Shown here piece after piece: positions 1-10,729 of a stretch of DNA of 64,000 nucleotides. The DNA lies in assembly GCA_029964075.1 (NCBI GenBank), contig CM057138.1, forward strand, positions 11,960,932 to 12,024,931. Direction: 5' to 3'. Both the position numbers and the translations under genes were made by a program. Under the pieces are notes generated by a model that was given only the letters and a program-made list of their open reading frames with translations, was not told where the DNA came from and did not search any database. The first letter of the stretch is position 1, and each line of letters starts with the position of its first letter. The stretch is from Patiria pectinifera. Taxonomy: Eukaryota; Echinodermata; Asteroidea; Valvatida; Asterinidae.

Positions 1-25
1 ATTAAAGTGACTTATATTTAAGCAA

Positions 26-925
26 TAGTTATATCAAGCACACATTCAGATTCCGCGTTGTCCTAACGGAACATTTTATTATTTTCGTATTACCCAGTTA
101 AAATTATTTCTTCAAACTCAGTTACCAGCGACAAGACGTATCAGACCAGAATCTTTAAGGTTTAATTATTCCAACCATTCAGAAACTGATGACCTCTCTT
201 AGTGACGCTTTTTATCCGAGCAATGAGGTGCCCGTCATGCTCCCGCTCCGTCCGACCGTCATCGGCGATTCCAACACGTTCAGGCACCTGGCTTTTTATG
301 ATGTGGTCCATTCATTATAATCCTGCATCACTGATAAGCCGTGTCAACCTGAACGTGATGGTGGTGTTGCCCGAGACGATCGGGACAGATCACAATAATG
401 TCATCTAGTCTGGTGAAGGCCTCGGCTGGTTCTCGTCGGTGCTTGTTGTGCACATGTCTGATACTGATAAGGTAATGGAGCTGAATGTTTTGGACGGCAC
501 ATTAACTGCGGCTTGGTCATCCTCAAGGTACTCTCGTTCTTACTTGCCACATGTGAGGGATCTGTCCTTGGAACCACTTCCACTATAGGAGAGGCAACGA
601 TTACTAGCCTTTAGTTTTCTGGGTGCGCTCTGCGGCCGTCGGCGTCCCCTGCTATGTGATTTGCTTTATACAAGCGCCCTCGTCGCCGAGTTTCGGTTTT
701 GGTGTCCTGGCTACCACAGGCTTTGCACGTGTCACAGTAGAATGCAACACATGTATGCCCAGTGGTTTCACTTGAGAGTGTGTGCAGGCACTGATCACTG
801 GCAGCCATGGCCTCATGGCGGCGCCCCTCCTCGAGCATTGCTTCATAATTACAGCCATGGGCCTTTTCAAGCAAGCTCTGTCGAAATGGCTCCAGTGGTG
901 TAGATGTAATAACTAGCTCAACTAC
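26..925 (-). pseudogene. Ty3/Gypsy retrotransposon remnant, copy 1 (RT fragment joined to gag)
   Basis: Read on the minus strand, 181-345 encodes a reverse-transcriptase piece containing ISDAG, MDHIIKSQVPE and the catalytic-type box VGIADD followed by GRTEREHD, the layout of Ty3/Gypsy RT. Stops interrupt it. 600-900 encodes the end of a gag protein (LEKA..CNYEAMLEEGR, then CDTCKACGS, a degraded zinc-knuckle-like cysteine cluster). Copy 2 at 39475-41190 matches through this region but has about 790 bp more between the two parts, so copy 1 has lost the protease region and the front of RT. Many frameshifts and stops; not functional. The family call is from motifs only. Confidence 0.65.
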
Positions 926-954
926 CCCGCCCACCCCCTTTCCAATGCGGGCAT

Positions 955-1142
955 TAGTCACTAGATATTCCAATCTCCAGAGTTGCTGACTCGAGTCATG
1001 TGACTTGGACTCAGTCGGACTCGAGTCGCTATTTTTGTGACTTGTGACTTGACTTGTAAATACCAGCTTTGACTTGTGACTTGACTTGGACTTGCAAACA
1101 ATGACTTGTGACTTAACTTGGGATTGCAAAAAATGACTTGTT
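955..1142. repeat. Minisatellite patch A, GACTTGTGACTTGACTTG type
   Basis: Irregular tandem reiteration of GACTTG/GACTTGTGACTTGACTTG, preceded by GACTCGAGTC palindromes near 986-1025. Its last 60 bases recur almost exactly at the end of patch B (1859-1922), in the same orientation. Confidence 0.8.
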
Positions 1143-1734
1143 ACCAACCCAAGTCAGACGCTACTCGAGCGACCCAATACACTTTAATTAAGCTATTATA
1201 CTTTTAATTAGCTTTTTCATTCCAGAAAATAGACCTCAGTGACTGAATCCTGTAAAATAAATGGTTCCCACTAGTTTAAAAAGTGTTCAATAAGACTGTC
1301 ACAACAAACTACAGTTTTCAATGACCAATTGTCCCTCGCTTAATGTATTGGTTAAACAAACTTTGAAAGGAACCTTTCATGAAAAGAAAGCAGGCCTTTG
1401 TCAATTGCATGTAAAATACCGGATAGCCTTACCCATTGGTAGGCGTTTAGTATACATGAAAATTGAACAATAAAGTGTTAGTATACTAGGTGTAATCGAG
1501 TGAGGAAGTCTTTTTTTTTACGGTCATCTCAACATTTATTTCTACAATGTAAAGTAAATTTATTAAAGTATACAAAGGGCTAATATCCGACAGATATGTG
1601 ATAAACTACAAGAATAGTAATTGCAACACATTGAAATAGGGGAATAAAGGAGGCATGTTCAAAATAACTCGTTAAGTTCACGCAAGGTTAATTCTTTTAG
1701 TTTATTACAGCTGGACAAAATATTGTGCAACTTG
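1143..1734. other. AT-rich spacer between minisatellite patches
   Basis: I see no coding sequence, RNA gene or terminal inverted repeat here. The two flanking patches are in direct orientation, so this could be the interior of an element with subterminal repeats, but nothing in it proves that. Confidence 0.4.
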
Positions 1735-1922
1735 ACGTGTTCTTGGACAAAGATACTTGTGACTTGACTTGTTTTTAGACCAAATGACTTGTGACTTGAC
1801 TTGTGACTGGACCTAATGACTTGTGACTTGACTTGTGACTGGACCTAATGACTTGTGACTTGACTTGGACTTGCAAACAATGACTTGTGACTTGACTTGG
1901 ACTTGCAAAAAAATGACTTGCT
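1735..1922. repeat. Minisatellite patch B, GACTTGTGACTTGACTTG type
   Basis: Cleaner tandem copies than patch A. A block reading GTGACTGGACCTAATGACTT is repeated twice near 1803-1855, followed by GACTTGGACTTGCAAACAAT-type units shared with patch A. Confidence 0.8.
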
Positions 1923-3650
1923 GCCACCTCAATCTCAACTTAATAAGCTTCAGATGCAACAGGCCCGAATGAAGTGTTTCGTGCGCCCTATAGTAGTCAC
2001 GTGTTCCGTAGGCCCTATACTCCGCCCCAGCCACCGGCACCAAATTCATGTTGATGCTATTAAAGTACACAGCACTGTACAAATCTAGCCACCAAGTTCG
2101 GTATATTTGCTTAAGTTGCCAAAAGTTTCCCCTGATAATCTGAGGATCTCAGCTATTAATGATGACCTCTTAAATCTACAATTCTAGGAGGCCAAGGTGG
2201 AGTAGCGGTACAGGTGTTTTGGGTAGAGCAATTATGGTCAAGTATGATAAGGGCGATGTTTTTTTCGATAAGTAGATCGACGCTTCCAGTGGTCAATGTC
2301 AATTGCCCAGTTGCACCTGGCCAATGCACCAAGTAAGCTTGGTTTGCACAATGGCACTTTCAGTGCGCCCTCAACAAGTTCTGTTTTGTAGTTGGCTTGA
2401 GCAAATCGGACTTTTGATAATCACGCGGCTACTTCCGCCTTAATGTTCTCAGCATTTGATATCTATCCACCATTAACGAAGCAAAGCACATTTTGGTTCG
2501 GGACTGGATAATTAATTGCTGAGTAAGGAGGAACCTACCCATGCCGATTTAATGAACACGGTAATAACAGATTCCTTTTTTTGTTCGAATTAAATGTTAT
2601 ACATAAGGCCTAAGCCTACTTGTAGAAACCAAATCGTTATCAACACAAATACCGTAGCTAGAGACGCGCAATGGATGTTAATGATATACACATGATATAC
2701 TTTACTTATCAATTTACAAACCTTTAAAATTGTTAATATGAGAAAAAGCAACAAGTTTATAGCGAGGCTTACAGGGAATTGGAAATAACATAAATACACC
2801 CCACATTTCTTGAGTTAGGCAGAGTGCGTGAAAGCGTTAGTTTATGATTCTTTGTACTGTCTAATAATGTACAGGCCCTTTACATATGTGATAATGGAGA
2901 GTTTCGGCATTCACGAAAAACGTTCGTGTCGGTAAACGTATATATATATCCGTAGGGCATCACATGTCACGTACACGCATATGTAATGGGGCATTCAAAA
3001 TGTTCATGTTGCTAAGGAAATCCGGTAGGAGGCAACAGAAAATGAACAAAACCTGTACCACATTCTAGTCCAAGCCTTTATACATGCTCTTACTGTAAGT
3101 CAATCACCGTTTTTTTTTTCGAGTTTCATCTCGAAAATATTTTTGATTTGTTTAATTGCTAATGAGTAAGACATCGAACAAAAGAAATCCATCGACTTTC
3201 AGTTATCATATCCATTCTTCCCAAAAATGGAGTTATTACTGCCAGAAGGTGTATTTGAACGGAAAATATTCCTATTTCCTATTTCAGAGGATTGCAGACG
3301 CCCATAATCGGAATATGTAGGTATTTTTTTCGTTAAAACAAAACATACTTTATATAAATAGAAAAAATGTGAGGAGAAAATAATGCCTTTGATCGAACAG
3401 CACGGGATATGCATCTTTAAAATTGAGAATGGAATCAATTCCCTTTTTTAACTTTATTAACAAAAAAGTACCTATAATTTATTTGGAAAAAAAATGATGT
3501 TTCAATTAAGAACACTTCCTAAAAAGTACCTGTAAAAAACAGGCTAGACTCTCACAGCAACTACGTTTAACGTTGCCGTGTATATAGTACATTCATGAAC
3601 CAGTCATATCATTTTATGTCACCAAATGCTTTAAAAACCATTATAAATTT
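1923..3650. other. Non-coding AT-rich sequence
   Basis: No open frame here resembles a protein, and no splice-bounded exon stands out. The small open frames are stop-rich in neighbouring frames and have the composition of AT-rich background. Its right edge is the left border of the 3.54 kb tandem array. Confidence 0.5.
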
Positions 3651-6600
3651 GCCATTAAAATCACTCCCACTGCAATCTGAGATACCAGTATCTTATGCGT
3701 CATGAACAAAACAGCCAGGATGCGTTTAGTCATTTAGAGTTTACGCACAAAACCCTGGGCTGCCCAGGGACTTTGGACCTTCCCAGGGACATAGGGCCTT
3801 CTGAGGTTTGGAAAAAAAATAATAGGCTGGTATGTCTTTTTAATAAATGAACAGGATGGTGTAACAATTACTCGGAAAATCGGCAATCACCACAAGTTAC
3901 CGGCCTTCCTTGAAATTGTCAGGCCCCGGTAATTAACCCGCCTGGTTGTGTCCCTTGAGTTTCTGGTCGGCATCGAATTCATTTCCCTGTAGTCTAGTGT
4001 TGAAAAATGAAAATTAATAGCCGATTTTTTAGTCAAAAACCTTTATAATGTTTGCCATAAAAGCAAACACACACATGTATAATTTTTGTATCCTTGTGGA
4101 GTCCTTTCTTTGTTCTCGTGTACTAAAGTTTTCGAGTTTGAAAATGTAGTTTCAAAAAGCTCCTATTTTAAACAAAATTTATTTCCTCTGCTGAAATTCG
4201 GACTTAATATCCCTTACATAAAATACTTCAATTTGCAACGGATCAACGCACCTTGAAAATTCCTAATTTTTGAGTAAAATCCATATATCTATTTCATGAT
4301 AACCTTGAGGAAGAGTTTTCATAGTGCAAGTAAATTGAGGGTTTTTTTCTCTGGTTTTTCTTAACTACACGAATATATCCGGCTTGATACATGTATCATC
4401 CAGATAGACATAAAACAGTTTGCCTACGAACTTTCCATTATCTGATTTTAGCGATTTATATTTGCATATTTTTTAAAGAGAGTTTGAATTTCTGTTAAAA
4501 AATGATATCCACAATATTTTCCCGGCTCATCCCATACAGGTTTACCACGGTATCTTTTTGTTGTGGAAATGTTTCTCAAATTGTGAAGGAGGAGGATACG
4601 CGTTTATCCTGCCCGGTTGAGGGATATTTACAGAAGACCCTCCGACGAAAAAAATGATTACAATAGACAATTGTGAAGACATTTTAGCATCTGGGACTTT
4701 AAACAGCACCTGACACATTATAAATGTGTAACATGCACAAACTTTACATTTAAAGCTTCACTACATATATAGAAATGATCAACCACGTCCTTTTCATTGA
4801 AGTACAGTTAACCCTAAAAGGGCCGGGTTATCTCTCAGCCGGGGGGGGGGGGGCAATTCCCCGCCCCTAAGATGTCGGCCATGGAGTGACGAAAAGTACA
4901 TGCATGACTCGGTACATGCATGACGCAACTCAACATAAACATACCCAAGAAATTTCATTACTATAGGTCAAAGGGTTTTGAAATAATGGCTAATTAATTA
5001 TCCATATGTACGAATGGTATTTCTGCTCTGTGTGCACGACGTATATGGGAACATTCAGTTTTTACGGCGCGTAGCCGGGGGGGGGGGGAGTGATGGCTGT
5101 CACTACGATTTATTTTGTAAAACTTGTCATTTTGTCAGTGTTGGCATTGGGGAGGCCACTTAGGTGGCTTCTTTTGCAGTAGGAGCACGCAATGACTTTC
5201 AAAAATTAAACACTAATTTCTTTCTCCGCAACATTTTAAGGGGTGTGTAGGATTGGGGAGCACACGTGGGGGAGGGGATAAAGGACTCAATTGGGGCGTG
5301 ACCCGACTCCCTCTCCGCCATTCCACCACTCTTAAACGGCATTCGGCAGAACATTTTAAATCAGTTCGTTTGGTATCATTTAGGGTCTCTTCCTAAACAT
5401 TTTAAAGAGTTTTGAGGGCAGAAGCCTGTGCTATGTTGACGATGACGACACTGATTATGACGACTGTGACGTTCTGTACATTTGTACATATTCCATTGTC
5501 TCAAAGCCTTCTATTCAAGGCGCATCATGTTGCGACTGCCAATACTAAAAGTGAAATAGAGGTCAAATGTCACCCCAGTTGTTTGTGTGCGGTTTGAATT
5601 CATAAAATGACCGTTGAATAATACGTGCAATACCTTTCTTTTGCACTCAGCTTGGGCACGAAAAATTGGCGTTTGACGAAAAAAAAATGATAAATAGCCA
5701 CAAATAAGGTATACACAATTTGTTGTCCTCCTCATGGATACCAAAGTTCAGATATGATGTCCCCACATCTGAATTTTGTTTTAATGACACGAAGAGCCAA
5801 CTTTTAGACCCGGGTCATGAAAAAGTGGGGTTTTGAATAGTAAATCTTAATATATATATATAAATAGGGCAAATAGATTTTGTTAAATTCTTGAAGGACA
5901 TCTCTTTCATAGCAGCAGCACCTAACATTTAGACTTGTCTTGAAAAAGTTGGGGTTTGAAGAGTTAATCATTTAAATAATGATAAATACGGTATACAAAG
6001 GTCATTGACCTCTGTAAAGTCAAAAGAGGTCGAATACGATTTTTTCTACACCTGGTCATTATTTTCATCATGGCCTGAAGACCCATGACATGGACTTGGG
6101 TCATATGAAAGTGGTGTTCCCAAGAACAGTTGTTATAAGTAGAGTATATAAAGGTAACTGATATCTCAAATGTCACCAGAGGTCATACATGAAATGTATC
6201 TACATCTGAAAATTTTACGGAGAACAAACATGCGAAGTTTTATGCTTTAGTCAAAAGGTGCACAATAGTATCAGATATTTGACCTTACCAGCCCAACTAC
6301 AGGACAGTCGTTCTGGTGAAGCAGACATCTTTCAAACCCCTAGACCTGACATGAGCATGTATTCATTTCCAGATCATTAAGTTTATGCACAATGTAGGAT
6401 TATCCAATACTGTTGGCGTAATTTGGCGGTCACTTGACAGCGTTTTGCATCCTGAATTTAACAATGTAATATCATAGGCGGGTATAGGTTTTCGTTAAGA
6501 TGTCTATGGTTGAAGTGGAACAACTTATTCGCCGAACAGTGTCTCCATGCGTATGACGTAGTGCTACCCGATTAGGACATCTGCTAGCAAACATTATGCA

Positions 6601-7192
6601 AAAATGGCCACCAAATACGAAAATTATAACGGTGGTACTGGTCACAATGAGTAAAATCCCCCCATATTGCAAAATGGCTGCCACGCCTCTCAATGGGGAA
6701 GTTTGCGTTGGCTCCATATCAGGAAATATATGTCTCACACTAAACATTCTGTGTAAAGTTTCATGCCTTTATGAAAGCGGGCGGGGGGCGGATGGGCTGG
6801 ACACCACATGGCACTAAGGGGCGCTGTTGATGCAAAAAATTGCACGCTTGCTTTACGTCTCTTAACTGTACATTAAAACCGTGATTTTTTTAAGTTTCAG
6901 AACTATTTCAATTCATTTTGAATAATGGAAATGGATTTTGGTTTCTCGTAACGTATATGGCGGGGACAATTCAATGGCCCATCTCCCCTGGTCATAAAGT
7001 TATTTACGCCAATTGACAAAACGAATGAGGGCGCGCGCTCTATTTCTTCTCACGTGATTGACTATTCACACACCTGAGTGAGTTGTCGGTCAAGCTGTCG
7101 CATCGTCTAAAGGTAAGTCATCCAAAAATATCTGTTTTCAGACCTCCAAATTAACTTTTTTTGATATGAAATTTGGTTTTTAAAACAAATTC
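3651..7192. repeat. 3.54 kb tandem unit 1
   Basis: First of four head-to-tail units, each beginning at GCCATTAAAA.CACTCCCACTGCAATCTGAG. Unit 1 is 3542 bp. In order it holds a CTGGGCTGCCCAGG palindrome, a truncated piggyBac-type MITE (4808-5089), a perfect AGGTCA-T-TGACCT palindrome (5999-6011), an AAAATGGCNGCC block (6595-6690), and an exon-like segment ending in AAAGGTAAGT (about 7070-7116). I recognise no protein in it; the 60-90 codon frames lack any known motif. Confidence 0.9.
4808..5089 (+). mobile_element. Truncated piggyBac-type MITE inside unit 1
   Basis: Starts TTAACCCTAAAAGGGCCGGG and follows the full-length family member at 32557-33014 through CTCAGCC-G(n), CCAAGAAATTTCAT, GGTCAAAGGGTTTTG, GCTAATTAATTA and ACGGCGCGTAGC. 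It then stops at a G run, so the right half and right terminal repeat are missing. Because the same truncation is found in units 2 and 3, it happened before the tandem amplification. Confidence 0.75.
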
Positions 7193-10100
7193 GCCATTAA
7201 AAACACTCCCACTGCAATCTGAGACACCGGTATCTTATGCGTCACGAACAAAACAGCCAGGATGCGTTTGGTCATTTAGAGTTTACGCACAAAACCCTGG
7301 GCTGCCCAGGGACTTTGGACCTTCCCAGGGACATAGGGCCTTCTGAGGTTTGGAAAAAAAATAATAGGCTGGTATGTCTTTTTAATAAATGAACAGGATG
7401 GTGTAACAATTACTCGGAAAATCGGCAATCACCACAAGTTACCGGCCTTCCTTGAAATTGTCAGGCCCCGGTAATTAACCCGCCTGGTTGTGTCCCTTGA
7501 GTTTCTGGTCGGCATCGAATTCATTTCCCTGTAGTCTAGTGTTGAAAAATGAAAATTAATAGCCGATTTTTTAGTCAAAAACCTTTATAATGTTTGCCAT
7601 AAAAGCAAACACACACATGTATAATTTTTGTATCCTTGTGGAGTCCTTTCTTTGTTCTCGTGTACTAAAGTTTTCGAGTTTGAAAATGTAGTTTCAAAAA
7701 GCTCATATTTTAAACAAAATTTATTTCCTCTGCTGAAATTCGGACTTAATATCCCTTACATAAAATACTTCAATTTGCAACGGATCAACGCACCTTGAAA
7801 ATTCCTAATTTTTGAGTAAAATCCATATATCTATTTCATGATAACCTTGAGGAAGAGTTTTCATAGTGCAAGTAAATTGAGGGTTTTTTTTCTCCGGTTT
7901 TTCTTAACTACACGAATATATCCGGCTTGATACATGTATCATCCAGATAGACCTAAAACAGTTTGCCTACGAACTTTCCATTATCTGATTTTAGCGATTT
8001 ATATGTGCATATTTTTTAAAGAGAGTTTGAATTTCTGTTAAAAAATGATATCCACAATATTTTCCCGGCTCATCCCATACAGGTTTACCACGGTATCTTT
8101 TTGTTGTGGAAATGTTTCTCAAATTGTGAAGGAGGAGGATACGCGTTTATCCTGCCCGGTTGAGGGATATTTACAGAAGACCCTCCGACGAAAAAAATGA
8201 TTACAATAGACAATTGTGAAGACATTTTAGCATCTGGGACTTTAAACAGCACCTGACACATTATAAATGTGTAACATGCACAAACTTTACATTTAAAGCT
8301 TCACTACATATATAGAAATGATCAACCACGTCCTTTTCATTGAAGTACAGTTAACCCTAAAAGGGCCGGGTTATCTCTCAGCCGGGGGGGGGGGCAATTC
8401 CCCGCCCCTAAGATGTCGGCCATGGAGTGACGAAAAGTACATGCATGACTCGGTACATGCATGACGCAACTCAACATAAACATACCCAAGAAATTTCATT
8501 ACTATAGGTCAAAGGGTTTTGAAATAATGGCTAATTAATTATCCATATGTACGAATGGTATTTCTGCTCTGTGTGCACGACGTATATGGGAACATTCAGT
8601 TTTTACGGCGCGTAGCCGGGGGGGGGGGGAGTGATGGCTGTCACTACGATTTATTTTGTAAAACTTGTCATTTTGTCAGTGTTGGCATTGGGGAGGCCAC
8701 TTAGGTGGCTTCTTTTGCAGTAGGAGCACGCAATGACTTTCAAAAATTAAACACTAATTTCTTTCTCCGCAACATTTTAAGGGGTGTGTAGGATTGGGGA
8801 GCACACGTGGGGGAGGGGATAAAGGACTCAATTGGGGCGTGACCCGACTCCCTCTCCGCCATTCCACCACTCTTAAACGGCATTCGGCAGAACATTTTAA
8901 ATCAGTTCGTTTGGTATCATTTAGGGTCTCTTCCTAAACATTTTAAAGAGTTTTGAGGGCAGAAGCCTGTGCTATGTTGACGATGACGACACTGATTATG
9001 ACGACTGTGACGTTCTGTACATTTGTACATATTCCATTGTCTCAAAGCCTTCTATTCAAGGCGCATCATGTTGCGACTGCCAATACTAAAAGTGAAATAG
9101 AGGTCAAATGTCACCCCAGTTGTTTGTGTGCGGTTTGAATTCATAAAATGACCGTTGAATAATACGTGCAATACCTTTCTTTTGCACTCAGCTTGGGCAC
9201 GAAAAATTGGCGTTTGACGAAAAAAAAATGATAAATAGCCACAAATAAGGTATACACAATTTGTTGTCCTCCTCATGGATACCAAAGTTCAGATATGATG
9301 TCCCCACATCTGAATTTTGTTTTAATGACACGAAGAGCCAACTTTTAGACCCGGGTCATGAAAAAGTGGGGTTTTGAATAGTAAATCTTAATATATATAT
9401 ATAAATAGGGCAAATAGATTTTGTTAAATTCTTGAAGGACATCTCTTTCATAGCAGCAGCACCTAACATTTAGACTTGTCTTGAAAAAGTTGGGGTTTGA
9501 AGAGTTAATCATTTAAATAATGATAAATACGGTATACAAAGGTCATTGACCTCTGTAAAGTCAAAAGAGGTCGAATACGATTTTTTCTACACCTGATCAT
9601 TATTTTCATCATGGCCTGAAGACCCATGACATGGACTTGGGTCATATGAAAGTGGTGTTCCCAAGAACAGTTGTTATAAGTAGAGTATATAAAGGTAACT
9701 GATATCTCAAATGTCACCAGAGGTCATACATGAAATGTATCTACATCTGAAAATTTTACGGAGAACAAACATGCGAAGTTTTATGCTTTAGTCAAAAGGT
9801 GCACAATAGTATCAGATATTTGACCTTACCAGCCCAACTACAGGACAGTCGTTCTGGTGAAGCAGACATCTTTCAAACCCTAGACCTGACATGAGCATGT
9901 ATTCATTTCCAGATCATTAAGTTTATGCACAATGTAGGATTATCCAATACTGTTGGCGTAATTTGGCGGTCACTTGACAGCGTTTTGCATCCTGAATTTA
10001 ACAATGTAATATCATAGGCGGGTATAGGTTTTCGTTAAGATGTCTATGGTTGAAGTGGAACAACTTATTCGCCGAACAGTGTCTCCATGCGTATGACGTA

Positions 10101-10729
10101 GTGCTACCCGATTAGGACATCTGCTAGCAAACATTATGCAAAAATGGCCACCAAATACGAAAATTATAACGGTGGTACTGGTCACAATGAGTAAAATCCC
10201 CCCATATTGCAAAATGGCTGCCACGCCTCTCAATGGGGAAGTTTGCGTTGGCTCCATATCAGGAAATATATGTCTCACACTAAACATTCTGTGTAAAGTT
10301 TCATGCCTTTATGAAAGCGGGCGGGGGGCGGATGGGCTGGACACCACATGGCACTAAGGGGCGCTGTTGATGCAAAAAATTGCACGCTTGCTTTACGTCT
10401 CTTAACTGTACATTAAAACCGTGATTTTTTAAGTTTCAGAACTATTTCAATTCATTTTGAATAATGGAAATGGATTTTGGTTTCTCGTAACGTATATGGC
10501 GGGGACAATTCAATGGCCCATCTCCCCTGGTCATAAAGTTATTTACGCCAATTGACAAAACGAATGAGGGCGCGCGCTCTATTTCTTCTCACGTGATTGA
10601 CTATTCACACACCTGAGTGAGTTGTCGGTCAAGCTGTCGCATCGTCTAAAGGTAAGTCATCCAAAAATATCTGTTTTCAGACCTCCAAATTAACTTTTTT
10701 GATATGAAATTTGGTTTTAAAACAAATTC
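7193..10729. repeat. 3.54 kb tandem unit 2
   Basis: 3537 bp, by eye almost identical to unit 1 over its whole length. The differences I see are single bases and homopolymer lengths (for example the G runs near 8385 and 8618, and CACCTGATCAT here against CACCTGGTCAT in unit 1). Such high identity over 3.5 kb implies recent duplication, ongoing homogenisation, or an assembly duplication. Confidence 0.9.
8351..8629 (+). mobile_element. Truncated piggyBac-type MITE inside unit 2
   Basis: Same left terminal repeat and same truncation point as the copy in unit 1, differing mainly in G-run length. It was copied as part of the unit and is not a separate insertion. Confidence 0.75.

Noticed and set aside
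4840-5090. G-run clusters as a specific G-quadruplex regulatory signal
   Set aside because: Single long G runs of 9-14 bases recur at MITE ends throughout the window and vary in length between identical units, as expected of slippage-prone homopolymers.
5412-6817. Small frames repeated in every tandem unit (61, 70, 73, 77 and 91 codons)
   Set aside because: They recur only because the DNA is duplicated. They contain no domain, overlap on both strands, and several are broken in diverged unit 4.
7075-7125. Tandem spliced-leader RNA genes, suggested by a repeated leader followed by GTAAGT
   Set aside because: The unit is far longer than usual for SL genes, no convincing Sm site with stem-loops follows the donor, and echinoderm-type animals are not known to trans-splice. 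An alternative first exon is simpler.
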